From Candidatus Poribacteria bacterium (GTDB lineage: Bacteria; Poribacteria; WGA-4E; WGA-3G), in assembly GCA_028821605.1 (NCBI GenBank), contig JAPPFM010000041.1:186001-250000 (forward strand): 64,000 bases of DNA, written 5' to 3'. This document shows, piece by piece, positions 45,924-54,575 of the stretch. The position numbers and the translations under genes were made by a program. Positions within the stretch are counted from its first letter, which is position 1. Each line of letters opens with the position of its first letter. Under the pieces are notes generated by a model. That model did no database searches, was not told where the DNA came from, and saw nothing but the letters and a program-made list of their open reading frames with translations.

Positions 45924-46173
45924 TTATTGATGGATCCTGCGTATATATTCATCGTGTTTGCCGATCCAAAACCAGACGAGGGTACCATCTTCTTCACGTG
46001 CTAAAGCGCGATAGTTTCTGCTGATTCGTACAGACCACCGAGTTTTCCCAACCCTTTTAAAATTTAGAGATGGGTGTTCGGGATCTTGCTTCAGTAAAGC
46101 AAAATTCTTATCTGCGCGGCGTTGAATCTCCCGCGGAAGGCTGTGATAGCATGCCTAAAATGCTTGGTTAGTT
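45924..46173 (-). pseudogene. RelE/ParE-like toxin, inactivated by an amber codon
   Basis: On the minus strand a frame reads ACYHSLPREIQRRADKNFAL, then HPSLNFKRVGKTRWSVRIS, NYRALAREE and WFWIGKHDEYIRRIH before TAA at 45924-45926. These are the hallmarks of a RelE-type toxin. Immediately before Ala-Cys-Tyr the same frame has TAG (46155-46157), and upstream of it TNQAF. The family normally has F-W-A-C-Y here, so TGG has become TAG. No usable start lies downstream of the stop. The antitoxin gene directly upstream is intact. Confidence 0.7.
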
Positions 46174-46476
46174 TTATAGATCTTTGCACCTACCTGCCCG
46201 CAAATCCTCAAGGACGCTCCCATCCAATTTATTGAGTTTACCAGTTTTAGCGTCCTCTTCCAACTGTTTATCCCATGCTTCCCAGTCGGCTTCCAAAGTC
46301 TCATAAAGCGTGTTTTCAAGGGTCTTCAGCAATGCTGCTTGTGTACCTTCCTCACATTTCACCTTCGGGTGTTCTTGTATCCATCCTATCCAGCTACTGC
46401 CGTTTTTTTGAATCTGGGCAGTATAGGTTGTCTCGTATTCTGCATCGTAGATTTTGACGGTCTGAATTTTTTCCAT
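46174..46476 (-). CDS. HicB-like antitoxin
   Basis: A 100-residue protein. The central segment TAQIQKNGSSWIGWIQEHP, then CEEGTQAALLKTLENTL, matches the single-domain HicB-like antitoxins that pair with RelE-type toxins. Its Lys/Arg-rich C-terminus (LEDLRAGRCKDL) also fits. The start has an AAGGAGG site. A perfect promoter lies upstream at 46515-46543. The partner toxin is nonsense-mutated, so only the antitoxin is likely made. Confidence 0.7.
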   Translation of the reverse strand: MEKIQTVKIYDAEYETTYTAQIQKNGSSWIGWIQEHPKVKCEEGTQAALLKTLENTLYETLEADWEAWDKQLEEDAKTGKLNKLDGSVLEDLRAGRCKDL

Positions 46477-46514
46477 GTCTGCCTCCTTATGTTCAATCTG
46501 TTTACGATAAAGTT

Positions 46515-46543
46515 ATTATACGCGCTTGTGGTGTGAATGTCAA
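46515..46543 (-). promoter_or_regulatory. Consensus promoter for the toxin-antitoxin pair
   Basis: On the minus strand TTGACA (46543-46538) and TATAAT (46520-46515) match the sigma-70 consensus exactly, with a 17-base spacer. Confidence 0.8.
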
Positions 46544-46678
46544 GGCGATTTTCCTTTTTTTAAAAGTAAAAAGGCACAGGTAAAGTATTAACTGTCCTTA
46601 CTGTATGTACCGCTGTGGGTGCCGCGATCATAGCCCTTATTGCCTTGTTCATCTAATATCCACGATTTGGATTTCTCC

Positions 46679-46708
46679 TTGCTTTATCTCCTCAAAGCCT
46701 GCTATCAT
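46679..46708 (+). promoter_or_regulatory. Promoter of the type ISP gene (predicted leaderless)
   Basis: TTGCTT at 46679-46684 and TATCAT at 46703-46708 have an 18-base spacer. Counting from the -10 box, +1 falls on the A of the ATG at 46715, so the transcript may have no leader. Confidence 0.5.
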
Positions 46709-46714
46709 ATCCGC

Positions 46715-49700
46715 ATGCCGAAACTCAATCTCAAACCCAACCACAAAGCAATCCGCGACTACTACGCCACGCTGCAGCAATACGAACACCAAGGCATCAC
46801 ACACGAAGGTGCCGTCAGTTCACCTTTTGATACGCTACTCCAATCCTGTGCAAAGCAGATAAACGCCACGCTTGTCCCACAATACCCCATGCGCGCCCGA
46901 AAAGGAAACCGTATCGTCATTGACGGCGCAATCCTCGACGAATACGGACTCCCACTCGGCTACTGGGAAGCGAAAGATATAGACGACGACCTCGCCAAAG
47001 CCGTGCAGGAGAAACAGAACGTAGGCTATCCGCTCGACAATATCCTCTTTCAAACGCCACAGCGCGCCATCTTATGCCAGAACGGACAGGAGGTACTGGA
47101 CGTTGACATTACCGAGCCCGCGCATCTGATTGATACCCTGCAATACCTTTTCTCTTATGCCCCACCCGCGCTGGACAATTGGCAGACTGCGGTCTCCGAT
47201 TTCAGGGAACACGTCCCTGACCTCGCAAGCAAACTAAAGGAACTCATCGAGCAACGCTATGAAACCGATCCAGCCTTCAAGAAAGCGTTCTCCGATTTTT
47301 ACGAAATCTGCCGCACCGCGATTAACCCCGAACTCTCACAGGATGCAGTCGAGGAGATGCTCATCCAGCATATCCTCACCGAACGCATCTTCAGGACTGT
47401 CTTTAACAACTCCGCCTTCACCCGACGAAACATTATCGCACGTGAGATTGAAAACGTCGTTGACGAACTTATCCGACAAGCGTTCAGTCGCGAGGAATTC
47501 CTCAAACCTTTAGACCGGTTCTACGTCGCGATTGAGCAAGCCGCGATGCTCTGCAAAGACTTCACCCAAAAACAGCACTTCCTCAACACGTTCTATGAGA
47601 AATTCTTTCAGGGGTTCTCCGAAGACGTGGCGGACACACACGGCATCGTCTATACACCGCAACCGATCGTTGATTTCATGGTGAACAGTGTGGCACATAT
47701 CCTCGAAACCGAGTTCGGTCGATCGCTCTCGGATACGGGGGTGCATATCATTGATCCATTCGTCGGCACGGGCAACTTCATCGTCCGGCTCATGCAGGAC
47801 ATCCAAGGCACCGCGTTAGAGGAGAAATACCGCCACGAGCTCCACTGCAACGAAGTGATGCTACTGCCCTACTACATCGCCAGTCTGAACATTGAACAAG
47901 AGTTCTTCCAACGCACAGGGACATATCTACCGTTTGAAGGCATCGCGCTTGCGGATACGTTTGAATTGCTTGAACAGCAGCAAGGCGAGCTCTTCACGCG
48001 TGAGAACACAGAACGCGTAAAGAAACAGAAGGCGGCGGATATGTTCGTCGTTATCGGTAACCCACCGTACAACGCTTGGCAGGTTAACGAAAATGATAAC
48101 AACAAAAATCGCAAATATGAGACGATGGACAAGCAGATCGCAGAGACGTATGCTAAAGACTCCAAAGCAACGCTCAAAAACGCACTCTACGATCCGTATG
48201 TGAAAGCGATCCGATGGGCATCAAAGCGGATTGGAGAGGAAGGGGTTGTCGCATTTGTAACAAATAATGGCTTCCTTGACGGTTTGGCGTTTGACGGGAT
48301 GCGAAAACATCTTGCAGAAGATTTCGACGCGATCTACATTCTGGATTTGGGAGGGAATGCGCGGAAAGGATTAAAGGTTTCTGATGCCAATGTGTTCGGC
48401 ATTCGGGTTGGGGTGAGCATCAACCTATTTATCAAGACAAAGCAGAATCCATCACCGTCTGGTCATATCTTTTATTATCAAACAGACGAACTATGGAACA
48501 AAGAGCATAAATTTGAATTTCTCAATGAACATCAACACATTGGGGCTATTGAGTGGAAATCTATTCAACCGGATGCACGGCACACATGGCTCACCGAAGG
48601 GCTCCGCACCGAGTTTGATGCCTTCATCCCAATGGGAACTAAGGAAACGAAGAGAAAAAAAGACACAGCAATAAATGTAATCTTTAAGACTTACAGTAGT
48701 GGTGTTACGACCGGACGCGACCCATGGATTTACAACTTCGACCAAAACGCACTTGCTAATAACATGCACAGAATGATTGAGAATTACAATGCCGAGGTCG
48801 CTCGATGGGCGCAAAGGACGAACCGAAGTGCCAATCTTGATGATTTTGTAGTGTCAGATGATACGAAAATCAAATGGAGTTCAACCTTAAAACAAAAACT
48901 GAAGGGTGGACAAACCGCCTCATTTGCGGAAGCGAAAATCCGACAGTCAATCTATCGTCCCTTTACAAAATCTCACCTCTATTTCGACAGAATGGTAAAC
49001 GATAGAATGCTTGTATTTCCATTTATCTTTCCTACTGTGGAAACAGAATCGGAAAATAGAGTGATTATCGTTAGCGATCACGGCTTCCGAGCAGGCTTTA
49101 ATACCCTGATGGCAAATCTGATTTCTGACTCCCACATACTTGCGGCTCAGGACCGCTTTCAATGCTTTCCCTTCTACACCTACGACGAAGATGGCACAAA
49201 CCGACAGGAAAACATCACCGATTGGGCATTGGTAGAATTCCGAACCCACTACAATGACAACACCATCACCAAATGGGACATCTTCCACTACAACTACGCG
49301 CTCCTGCACCATCCTACCTATCGCGAGAAATACGAGATGAACCTCAAGCGCGATCTTCCACATATTCCCTTCGCCGAAGACTTTTGGGAATTTGCCAATG
49401 CTGGCGCGGTGTTAGCAGACCTCCACGTTAACTACGAATCCGCTCCGAAATACGATAAACTGAAAGTCATCGAAACACCGGGGATACAGGTAGATTGGCG
49501 CGTCGAGAAGATGAAATTCTCCAAAGACAAGACGCAGCTGAAATACAACGATTTCCTCACACTGGACGGCATCCCTACGGAGGTCTACGATTATCGACTC
49601 GGCACGCGTTCCGCGTTGGAGTGGGTGGTAGATCAGTATCGTGTTAAGACAGACAAACGGAGCGGCATCGTCAACGACCCGAACCGTGAGGCAGAACCGC

Positions 49701-49783
49701 GGTATATCGTCGATCTCATCACCAGCGTCATCACCGTCAGCCTAAAGACGGTGGAGATCGTTAGAAACTTGCCTACGTTGTAA
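46715..49783 (+). CDS. Type ISP/IIG-like restriction-modification enzyme lacking a helicase domain
   Basis: A 1022-residue protein. N-terminal PD-(D/E)XK nuclease residues lie near 67-87 (IDGAILDEY and GYWEAKD). A helical coupler follows (about 110-320), then an N6-adenine methylase with motif I DPFVGTGNF near 348 and motif IV GNPPYNAW near 448. The rest (about 600-1022) fits the type ISP C-terminal specificity region. True type ISP enzymes (LlaGI, LlaBIII) are about 1570 residues with a RecA-like helicase between nuclease and methylase. Here there is no room for one, so this is closer to a type IIG layout. The start MPKLNLKPNHKAIRDYY at 46715 is preferred over 46640. Confidence 0.85.
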   Translation: MPKLNLKPNHKAIRDYYATLQQYEHQGITHEGAVSSPFDTLLQSCAKQINATLVPQYPMRARKGNRIVIDGAILDEYGLPLGYWEAKDIDDDLAKAVQEKQNVGYPLDNILFQTPQRAILCQNGQEVLDVDITEPAHLIDTLQYLFSYAPPALDNWQTAVSDFREHVPDLASKLKELIEQRYETDPAFKKAFSDFYEICRTAINPELSQDAVEEMLIQHILTERIFRTVFNNSAFTRRNIIAREIENVVDELIRQAFSREEFLKPLDRFYVAIEQAAMLCKDFTQKQHFLNTFYEKFFQGFSEDVADTHGIVYTPQPIVDFMVNSVAHILETEFGRSLSDTGVHIIDPFVGTGNFIVRLMQDIQGTALEEKYRHELHCNEVMLLPYYIASLNIEQEFFQRTGTYLPFEGIALADTFELLEQQQGELFTRENTERVKKQKAADMFVVIGNPPYNAWQVNENDNNKNRKYETMDKQIAETYAKDSKATLKNALYDPYVKAIRWASKRIGEEGVVAFVTNNGFLDGLAFDGMRKHLAEDFDAIYILDLGGNARKGLKVSDANVFGIRVGVSINLFIKTKQNPSPSGHIFYYQTDELWNKEHKFEFLNEHQHIGAIEWKSIQPDARHTWLTEGLRTEFDAFIPMGTKETKRKKDTAINVIFKTYSSGVTTGRDPWIYNFDQNALANNMHRMIENYNAEVARWAQRTNRSANLDDFVVSDDTKIKWSSTLKQKLKGGQTASFAEAKIRQSIYRPFTKSHLYFDRMVNDRMLVFPFIFPTVETESENRVIIVSDHGFRAGFNTLMANLISDSHILAAQDRFQCFPFYTYDEDGTNRQENITDWALVEFRTHYNDNTITKWDIFHYNYALLHHPTYREKYEMNLKRDLPHIPFAEDFWEFANAGAVLADLHVNYESAPKYDKLKVIETPGIQVDWRVEKMKFSKDKTQLKYNDFLTLDGIPTEVYDYRLGTRSALEWVVDQYRVKTDKRSGIVNDPNREAEPRYIVDLITSVITVSLKTVEIVRNLPTL

Positions 49784-49853
49784 AGGTTTCTTGTGCGGGG
49801 ACTTGTAAATCCATCCTTTTTTTGAAAAATCGGAAGAACTATGGAGCATTCCA

Positions 49854-50612
49854 ATGTTTAGATATTTTGTCGTTTTACTCACACTCGTCGGAATCTTCAA
49901 CGATGTATCCGCACATAACAGGAAGATAGCATCGGACGGCTGTCACCGAGAAGGTGATTCTTATCACTGCCATTCCGCAGATACAACGATAGGTTTTATA
50001 TCGAACGAAGCCCGTTATTACGAAGTAGACCGGGTTATTGACGGAGACACCCTCGATTTCATCTATAGCGACCAGGGTATCATTACAACACGGCTCTACG
50101 GTGTCGATACCCCTGAAATCCGTAAAGGGACAAAACTCACGAAGGATGCGAAATCTGTATTGGAACAAGGCGGCACTACACCTGACCACGATGACTATAA
50201 CGACCTCTTGGAAGCCGAGAAAAAGCACCAATTGGAACTCGGTGCAGCGGCAAGGCAATACGTTGAGGATACCCTCAAAGACAAGGACATATTCGTACTT
50301 TTCGACAATTCTGACACATTTCCGTTTATCCAAAAGGATTCTGTAGGGAGGTTCTTGGCGTACGTGTTTTACACAGATGACACCGGGACTCGCATGCTGA
50401 ACTTACAACTTATTGCCGAGGGGTATGCCGAAGCCGATTACCTGGACGCTCCGTTCCGATACAGATGGGCATTCATTGATGACGACATAGACGCAGTAAG
50501 GGAAAACATTGCGTCTGTAGCACTCCCAGAGAAGCCTGTAGCACTTTCACCTGCATCCATCCATCGCAGCTTCACAACTTTTTGGGCATCGCTCAAGAAG
50601 CGATACCGCTAA
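49854..50612 (+). CDS. Secreted SNase-type thermonuclease with YHCH motif
   Basis: A 252-residue exported protein. A signal peptide (YFVVLLTLVGIFNDVSA) is followed by GCHREGDSYHCH, a YHYH-like metal-binding motif. A staphylococcal-nuclease fold comes next: VIDGDTLDF, TTRLYGVDTPEI (Arg and Asp), then a region ending VGRFLAYVFY and LIAEGYAEADY. It should cleave DNA or RNA outside the cytoplasm. An acidic insertion (DHDDYNDLLEAEKKH) lies in the nuclease fold. The gene sits 70 bases after the restriction-modification gene; that proximity may be accidental. Confidence 0.85.
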   Translation: MFRYFVVLLTLVGIFNDVSAHNRKIASDGCHREGDSYHCHSADTTIGFISNEARYYEVDRVIDGDTLDFIYSDQGIITTRLYGVDTPEIRKGTKLTKDAKSVLEQGGTTPDHDDYNDLLEAEKKHQLELGAAARQYVEDTLKDKDIFVLFDNSDTFPFIQKDSVGRFLAYVFYTDDTGTRMLNLQLIAEGYAEADYLDAPFRYRWAFIDDDIDAVRENIASVALPEKPVALSPASIHRSFTTFWASLKKRYR

Positions 50613-50631
50613 ACCAAAACCTCTTAAAATT

Positions 50632-50670
50632 CGCGCAATCCGCGTCATCCGCGACAATCCGCGATTCAGA
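50632..50670. repeat. Short tandem ATCCGCG-type repeat
   Basis: After the nuclease gene the DNA reads CAATCCGCG, TCATCCGCG and CAATCCGCG with short spacers. Three copies of (A/T)CCGCG fall within about 35 bases. No hairpin or coding function was recognised. Confidence 0.45.
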
Positions 50671-50700
50671 CGAATTAGCAATCAGCCATCCACTAAAAAC

Positions 50701-50729
50701 TTGACACCAACCGAAACATCCTATACAAT
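50701..50729 (+). promoter_or_regulatory. Promoter of the peroxiredoxin gene (predicted leaderless)
   Basis: TTGACA at 50701-50706 and TACAAT at 50724-50729 have a 17-base spacer. The predicted +1 coincides with the A of ATG 50736. Confidence 0.65.
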
Positions 50730-50735
50730 ATGCCC

Positions 50736-51233
50736 ATGCCACGAAAAAACAAGATACTCAACATCGGCGACACCGCGCCACCATTCACGCTGCCATCACA
50801 CCAACGCGAGGAAATATCGCTGGAAACGTATCGCGAAGCGCAAAATATCATCTTAACCTTCTTTCGAGGGACATGGTGACCAAACAGTCGCCGCCAGTTG
50901 TCGGCAGTGCAAGAAAACGTCAAAGCATACACAGAACACACAGCGACACCACTCGCCATCGCGGGACAGTGGCCCCGTGAACTCCGAGGCTACGCCGACA
51001 AAAACGGCATTACATTCCCTTTGCTGGTGGACAAAACCCGAAACGTCATCAAAAGTTATGGGGTCTACCACTGGCTGAGTTTAGAGGCTTATAACATTGC
51101 GCGTCCCGCAACATTCATCATTGACAAAACTGGGATTATCAGATATATGTATATCGGTACACATCAATTCGATCTCGTCCAACAGACAGAAGTCCTCGAA
51201 TTGCTCAAAGAGATCGCAGGACTACAAAAATGA
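50736..51233 (+). CDS. Candidate selenocysteine peroxiredoxin (AhpC/TSA-Redoxin family)
   Basis: A single frame of 166 codons is interrupted only by TGA at 50877-50879 (codon 48). The protein starts MPRKNKILNIGDTAPPFTLP. The segment before TGA is LTFFRGTW and after it PNSRRQLSAVQ. In AhpC/TSA-type peroxiredoxins this is FFRGTW-C-P-(N/Y)-C-R-x-Q-L, so TGA replaces the peroxidatic Cys; the usual second Cys is Ser. Downstream, GITFPLLVDKTRNVIKSYGV and ARPATFIIDKTGIIRYMYIG are fully conserved and the frame is open to TGA 51231-51233. This pattern fits selenocysteine insertion and is hard to explain as decay. A hairpin follows at 50890-50905. A chance TGY-to-TGA mutation is the alternative. Selenoprotein machinery is not in the window. 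Confidence 0.75.
50890..50905 (+). promoter_or_regulatory. Candidate bacterial SECIS hairpin
   Basis: Ten bases after the TGA, GCCGCC (50890-50895) pairs with GTCGGC (50900-50905) in a stem with one mismatch and an AGTT loop. Bacterial SECIS elements are hairpins just 3' of the UGA with a G among the first bases of the apical loop, as here. Spacing is close to that of E. coli fdhF. Identification is by eye only. Confidence 0.5.
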
Positions 51234-51235
51234 TT

Positions 51236-51263
51236 TTGATTTCTGGTCGAAATATGATATAAT
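51236..51263 (+). promoter_or_regulatory. Promoter for the rib operon
   Basis: TTGATT at 51236-51241 and TATAAT at 51258-51263 have a 16-base spacer. It begins just after the peroxiredoxin stop, about 35 bases before the ribD start. No FMN riboswitch-like leader fits in the short gap. Confidence 0.6.
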
Positions 51264-51296
51264 TTAAAGAAACTTGGGTGTAGATAACGCATCGCT

Positions 51297-52397
51297 ATGG
51301 ACGAAACACATATAACCTTCATGCAACGCGCGCTGGATTTAGCACGGCAGGCAAAGGGACGCACGAGTCCCAATCCGCTCGTTGGGGCGGTCATTGTAAA
51401 AGATGGAAAGGTTATCGGTGAAGGGTATCACAAGAAAGCAGGAACGCCGCACGCAGAAGTCCATGCATTGAACGCCGCAGGCGAAAACGCCAAAGGTGCA
51501 ACGCTTTACACAAACCTTGAGCCGTGTTGTCATTGGGGACGGACACCCCCCTGCACAGAGGCACTGATTCGCGCAGGTATCGCGCACGTCTATGTCGCAG
51601 AAGTTGATCCGAATCCGAGTGTCGCAGGCAAAGGTGTCCAACAACTTCAAAATGCGGGTATCAACGTCCATGTAGGTGTCTGTGAACAAGAAGCATCAGA
51701 CTTGAACGAGGTGCATCGGAAATACATTCAGACGGGCAAGCCGTTTGTGATCCTCAAAACCGCGATGAGTCTCGATGGAAAAATCGCCACCGCCTCTGGC
51801 GAATCGCAATGGATTACATCGGAGGCATCGCGACAGCGCGGACACGAGGTTCGGGACGCGGTAGATGCGATTCTTGTCGGTAGAGGCACAGTCGAACGTG
51901 ACAATCCATCACTAACGACACGACTTCACGATAGAAAAGGACAGGACGCGACCCGGATTGTGTTAGATTCACACGGGAGAATTTGCAGGGATGCACGCAT
52001 TTTTAATGCCGAAAGCGAGGCAGGCGTTATCATAGCAGTAACGGCAGAGGCACCCCGTGAAAACGTTAACGCTCTCGAAAAGGCAGGTGCGGAAGTTATC
52101 ACTGTGCCAGCAGCACACAGCAAAGTCTGTTTCAAGCGTTTGATGGAAATATTAGGGAAACGTGAGATAACAAGCGTACTGATAGAAGGCGGTGGTGAGA
52201 TCAACGCATCGGCGATCGCTGCAGGTGTTGTGGACAAGGTTATGTGCTTCGTTGCGCCCAAACTCATCGGTGGGCAGAATGCGCCTGGACCGATCGGTGG
52301 TGTAGGTATCCGCAGTTTAGCTGACGCAGTAAACCTACAGCGAATCAACGTCACACCGATACCTGAGCACGACCTTTTAATTGAGGGATATCTATAA
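51297..52397 (+). CDS. ribD: Bifunctional riboflavin deaminase-reductase RibD
   Basis: A 366-residue enzyme that deaminates and then reduces the pyrimidine intermediate of riboflavin synthesis. The N-terminal zinc deaminase motifs are PHAEVHAL (His and Glu) near residue 51 and EPCCHWGRTPPC (two Cys) near residue 76. The C-terminal reductase begins near 145 (FVILKTAMSLDGKIA) and contains ILVGRGTVERDNPSLT and LIEGGGEINASAI. It is the first gene of the rib set, with ribE starting two bases after its stop. Confidence 0.96.
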   Translation: MDETHITFMQRALDLARQAKGRTSPNPLVGAVIVKDGKVIGEGYHKKAGTPHAEVHALNAAGENAKGATLYTNLEPCCHWGRTPPCTEALIRAGIAHVYVAEVDPNPSVAGKGVQQLQNAGINVHVGVCEQEASDLNEVHRKYIQTGKPFVILKTAMSLDGKIATASGESQWITSEASRQRGHEVRDAVDAILVGRGTVERDNPSLTTRLHDRKGQDATRIVLDSHGRICRDARIFNAESEAGVIIAVTAEAPRENVNALEKAGAEVITVPAAHSKVCFKRLMEILGKREITSVLIEGGGEINASAIAAGVVDKVMCFVAPKLIGGQNAPGPIGGVGIRSLADAVNLQRINVTPIPEHDLLIEGYL

Positions 52398-52398
52398 C

Positions 52399-53070
52399 AT
52401 GTTTACCGGAATCGTTGAGGAGCTCGGAAAGGTTAGGAGCATCCAAGTCAAATCTCAAGATGCGACGCTTGAAATTCAGGCGACCGATGTTCTTAGCGAT
52501 GCGAAAGTCGGGGACAGTATTTCTATTGATGGTGCCTGCCTCACGATCCGTTTTCTCACATCGGAAGTATTCACTGTTGATGTATCCGCTGAGACCTTGC
52601 GTCGGACGACATTGGGCGAACGGAAAGTTGGAGACTCCGTTAATTTAGAACGTTCACTTCGACTCAGCGATAGATTAGGTGGACATCTCGTACTCGGACA
52701 CGTCGATGAAGTAGCAACAATCTGTGGATGGAAAGACGAAGGCGACGCTTCTCTGATGCAGGTAACGATAAGCAGTGCCACCAAACCTTACATCGCATAT
52801 AAAGGATCGGTTACCGTTGACGGTGTCAGTTTAACTGTATCAAACCTACACGCAGATGCTTTTGAAGTTGCCTTGATTCCACATACGAAGAACGTGACAA
52901 CCTTAGGAACCAAACGCACCGGTGCGAAGGTTAACCTCGAAGTTGACATCGTCGCACGTTATATTGAAACGCTTCTCAGAAATACCGAGGAAAAGAGGGA
53001 CTGGACTGACCAAGCCTCTACCGAGCCTCTTAATTTGAACTTTTTATCGAAACACGGCTATATTAGTTAA
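52399..53070 (+). CDS. ribE: Riboflavin synthase alpha subunit
   Basis: A 223-residue enzyme that dismutates 6,7-dimethyl-8-ribityllumazine to riboflavin. Two tandem lumazine-binding domains start MFTGIVEELGKV and, at about residue 98, LVLGHVDEVATI. SIDGACLT and TVDGVSLTV are the paired ligand motifs. Start MFTGIVEE at 52399 is universal for the family; an in-frame ATG at 52381 lies inside ribD. A heptamer repeat begins immediately after the stop. Confidence 0.95.
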   Translation: MFTGIVEELGKVRSIQVKSQDATLEIQATDVLSDAKVGDSISIDGACLTIRFLTSEVFTVDVSAETLRRTTLGERKVGDSVNLERSLRLSDRLGGHLVLGHVDEVATICGWKDEGDASLMQVTISSATKPYIAYKGSVTVDGVSLTVSNLHADAFEVALIPHTKNVTTLGTKRTGAKVNLEVDIVARYIETLLRNTEEKRDWTDQASTEPLNLNFLSKHGYIS

Positions 53071-53212
53071 TAGTTATCAGTTTTCAGTACGGTTTTTCTG
53101 CGAAAAACCTTTCAGTTATCAGTTAAAGAGGTATACTGTGGTGGTAACAACATATTTACCTGCCACAAGAGAGTAACTGACGACTGACAACCGATGACCG
53201 ATAACTGATAAC
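53071..53212. repeat. Heptamer inverted repeat, copy A
   Basis: Between ribE and ribBA lie tandem seven-base units (GTTATCA, GTTTTCA, GTTATCG, GTTGTCA and similar). They are direct on the left side and inverted on the right. An inner GGTTTTTC-TGC-GAAAAACC hairpin (53091-53109) lies near the left side. It fills nearly the whole intergenic gap. Confidence 0.75.
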
Positions 53213-53230
53213 ATGAAATGGTAGGCAAGA

Positions 53231-54463
53231 ATGCCAAATAATTTTAACACCATTCCTGAAGCACTCTCTGCAATCCAAAATGGGGAAATGATCATTGTCG
53301 TTGATGAACCCGATCGCGAGAACGAAGGCGATCTCATCATGGCGGCTGAAAAGGTAACGGCAGAGACCATCAATTTCATGGCAAGATACGGTAGGGGTTT
53401 GATATGCCTACCGACCTGTTCAGAACGCCTTACCGAACTCGAACTCTACCCTATGGTCGCGTCGAACACGGCGCAAATGCAGACGGCTTTCACGGTCACC
53501 ATTGATGCCAAAGAGGTGACGACCGGTATTTCGGCACAAGAACGCGCCTACACGATCCAGAAATTCGTTGACCCTGAAGCCATCCCCTCAGACTTCGTCC
53601 GCCCTGGGCATATTTTCCCCTTAGAAGCGAAACCGGGCGGTGTCCTCCGGCGCGCAGGACATACCGAAGCCACCGTCGATTTAGCACAGATGGCGGGACT
53701 CTATCCCGCGGGTGTCCTCTGTGAGATACTCAATGAAGATGGGAGCATGGCACGCGTCCCTGAGCTCATGGCGTTCGCCGCGCAACATCAACTCAAGATT
53801 ATCACCATTTCCGACCTTATCGCATACCGCCGCGAGACGGAGACCCTGATTAGACGTGTCGCCACTGCCGATGTCCCGACCGCGCACGGTGAGTTCAAAC
53901 TCTACGCCTACGAAAGCACCGACACAGGGGGTGAAAGCGTCGAAGACGATAGAACACACATTGCACTCACAAAAGGCGATCTTACCGATGCAGCCCCGAT
54001 CTTAGTCCGTGTGCACTCGCAATGCCTCACAGGTGATGTCTTCGGCTCTCTCAGATGCGATTGTGGCGAACAACTCGAAATCGCCTTGCAAACCATCGAG
54101 AAGGAGGGTAGGGGCGTACTCGTCTATATGCGACAAGAAGGGAGAGGGATGGGACTCAAAGGGAAACTGCGTGCATATCAATTACAAGATAACGATGGAT
54201 TGGACACCGTTGAGGCGAATGAACACCTCGGATTTCCCGCAGATTTGCGAGATTACGGCATCGGCGCACAGATATTAGCCGACTTAGGTGTCCGAAAGAT
54301 GCGATTGATGACGAACAACCCACAAAAGGTCACAGGACTGTCCGGACATGGACTTGAAATCGTCGAGCGGATCCCTTTGCAAACCAAACCGAACGCCTTT
54401 AACCGCCGATATTTAGAAACAAAACGTTCTAAACTCGGTCATCTCCTCCTACATGAGGAATAA
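53231..54463 (+). CDS. ribBA: Bifunctional 3,4-DHBP synthase/GTP cyclohydrolase II
   Basis: A 410-residue fusion. The RibB half (about 1-205) has [19 protein letters not shown] with acidic metal ligands and [14 protein letters not shown] with the His. The RibA half (about 210-410) has the three zinc cysteines in [31 protein letters not shown] and the MTNNPQK motif. It supplies both branch precursors, ribulose-derived DHBP and the pyrimidine from GTP. Both halves appear intact. Confidence 0.97.
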   Translation: MPNNFNTIPEALSAIQNGEMIIVVDEPDRENEGDLIMAAEKVTAETINFMARYGRGLICLPTCSERLTELELYPMVASNTAQMQTAFTVTIDAKEVTTGISAQERAYTIQKFVDPEAIPSDFVRPGHIFPLEAKPGGVLRRAGHTEATVDLAQMAGLYPAGVLCEILNEDGSMARVPELMAFAAQHQLKIITISDLIAYRRETETLIRRVATADVPTAHGEFKLYAYESTDTGGESVEDDRTHIALTKGDLTDAAPILVRVHSQCLTGDVFGSLRCDCGEQLEIALQTIEKEGRGVLVYMRQEGRGMGLKGKLRAYQLQDNDGLDTVEANEHLGFPADLRDYGIGAQILADLGVRKMRLMTNNPQKVTGLSGHGLEIVERIPLQTKPNAFNRRYLETKRSKLGHLLLHEE

Positions 54464-54472
54464 AGAAGGGAG

Positions 54473-54567
54473 AGTTGACGGTTAACAGTTAACAGTTAAA
54501 AAAGGCATTCGGTTCACCAAAATCTCTCTTTAACCGAAAACTGACAACTGACAACCGATAACTAATA
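54473..54567. repeat. Heptamer inverted repeat, copy B
   Basis: Left arm units GTTGACG, GTTAACA, GTTAACA end in GTTAAA. The right arm, read on the other strand, gives GTTATCG, GTTGTCA, GTTGTCA and GTTTTCG ending in GTTAAA. It lies between ribBA and ribH. Confidence 0.75.
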
Positions 54568-54575
54568 AAAAAACT

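Noticed and set aside
2944-46157. Amber recoding (pyrrolysine or suppressed TAG), because two good genes have an in-frame TAG
   Set aside because: TAG is used as a normal stop for several intact genes here (for example potC, alr and the ABC ATPase), and both interrupted genes show other decay or plausible single mutations.
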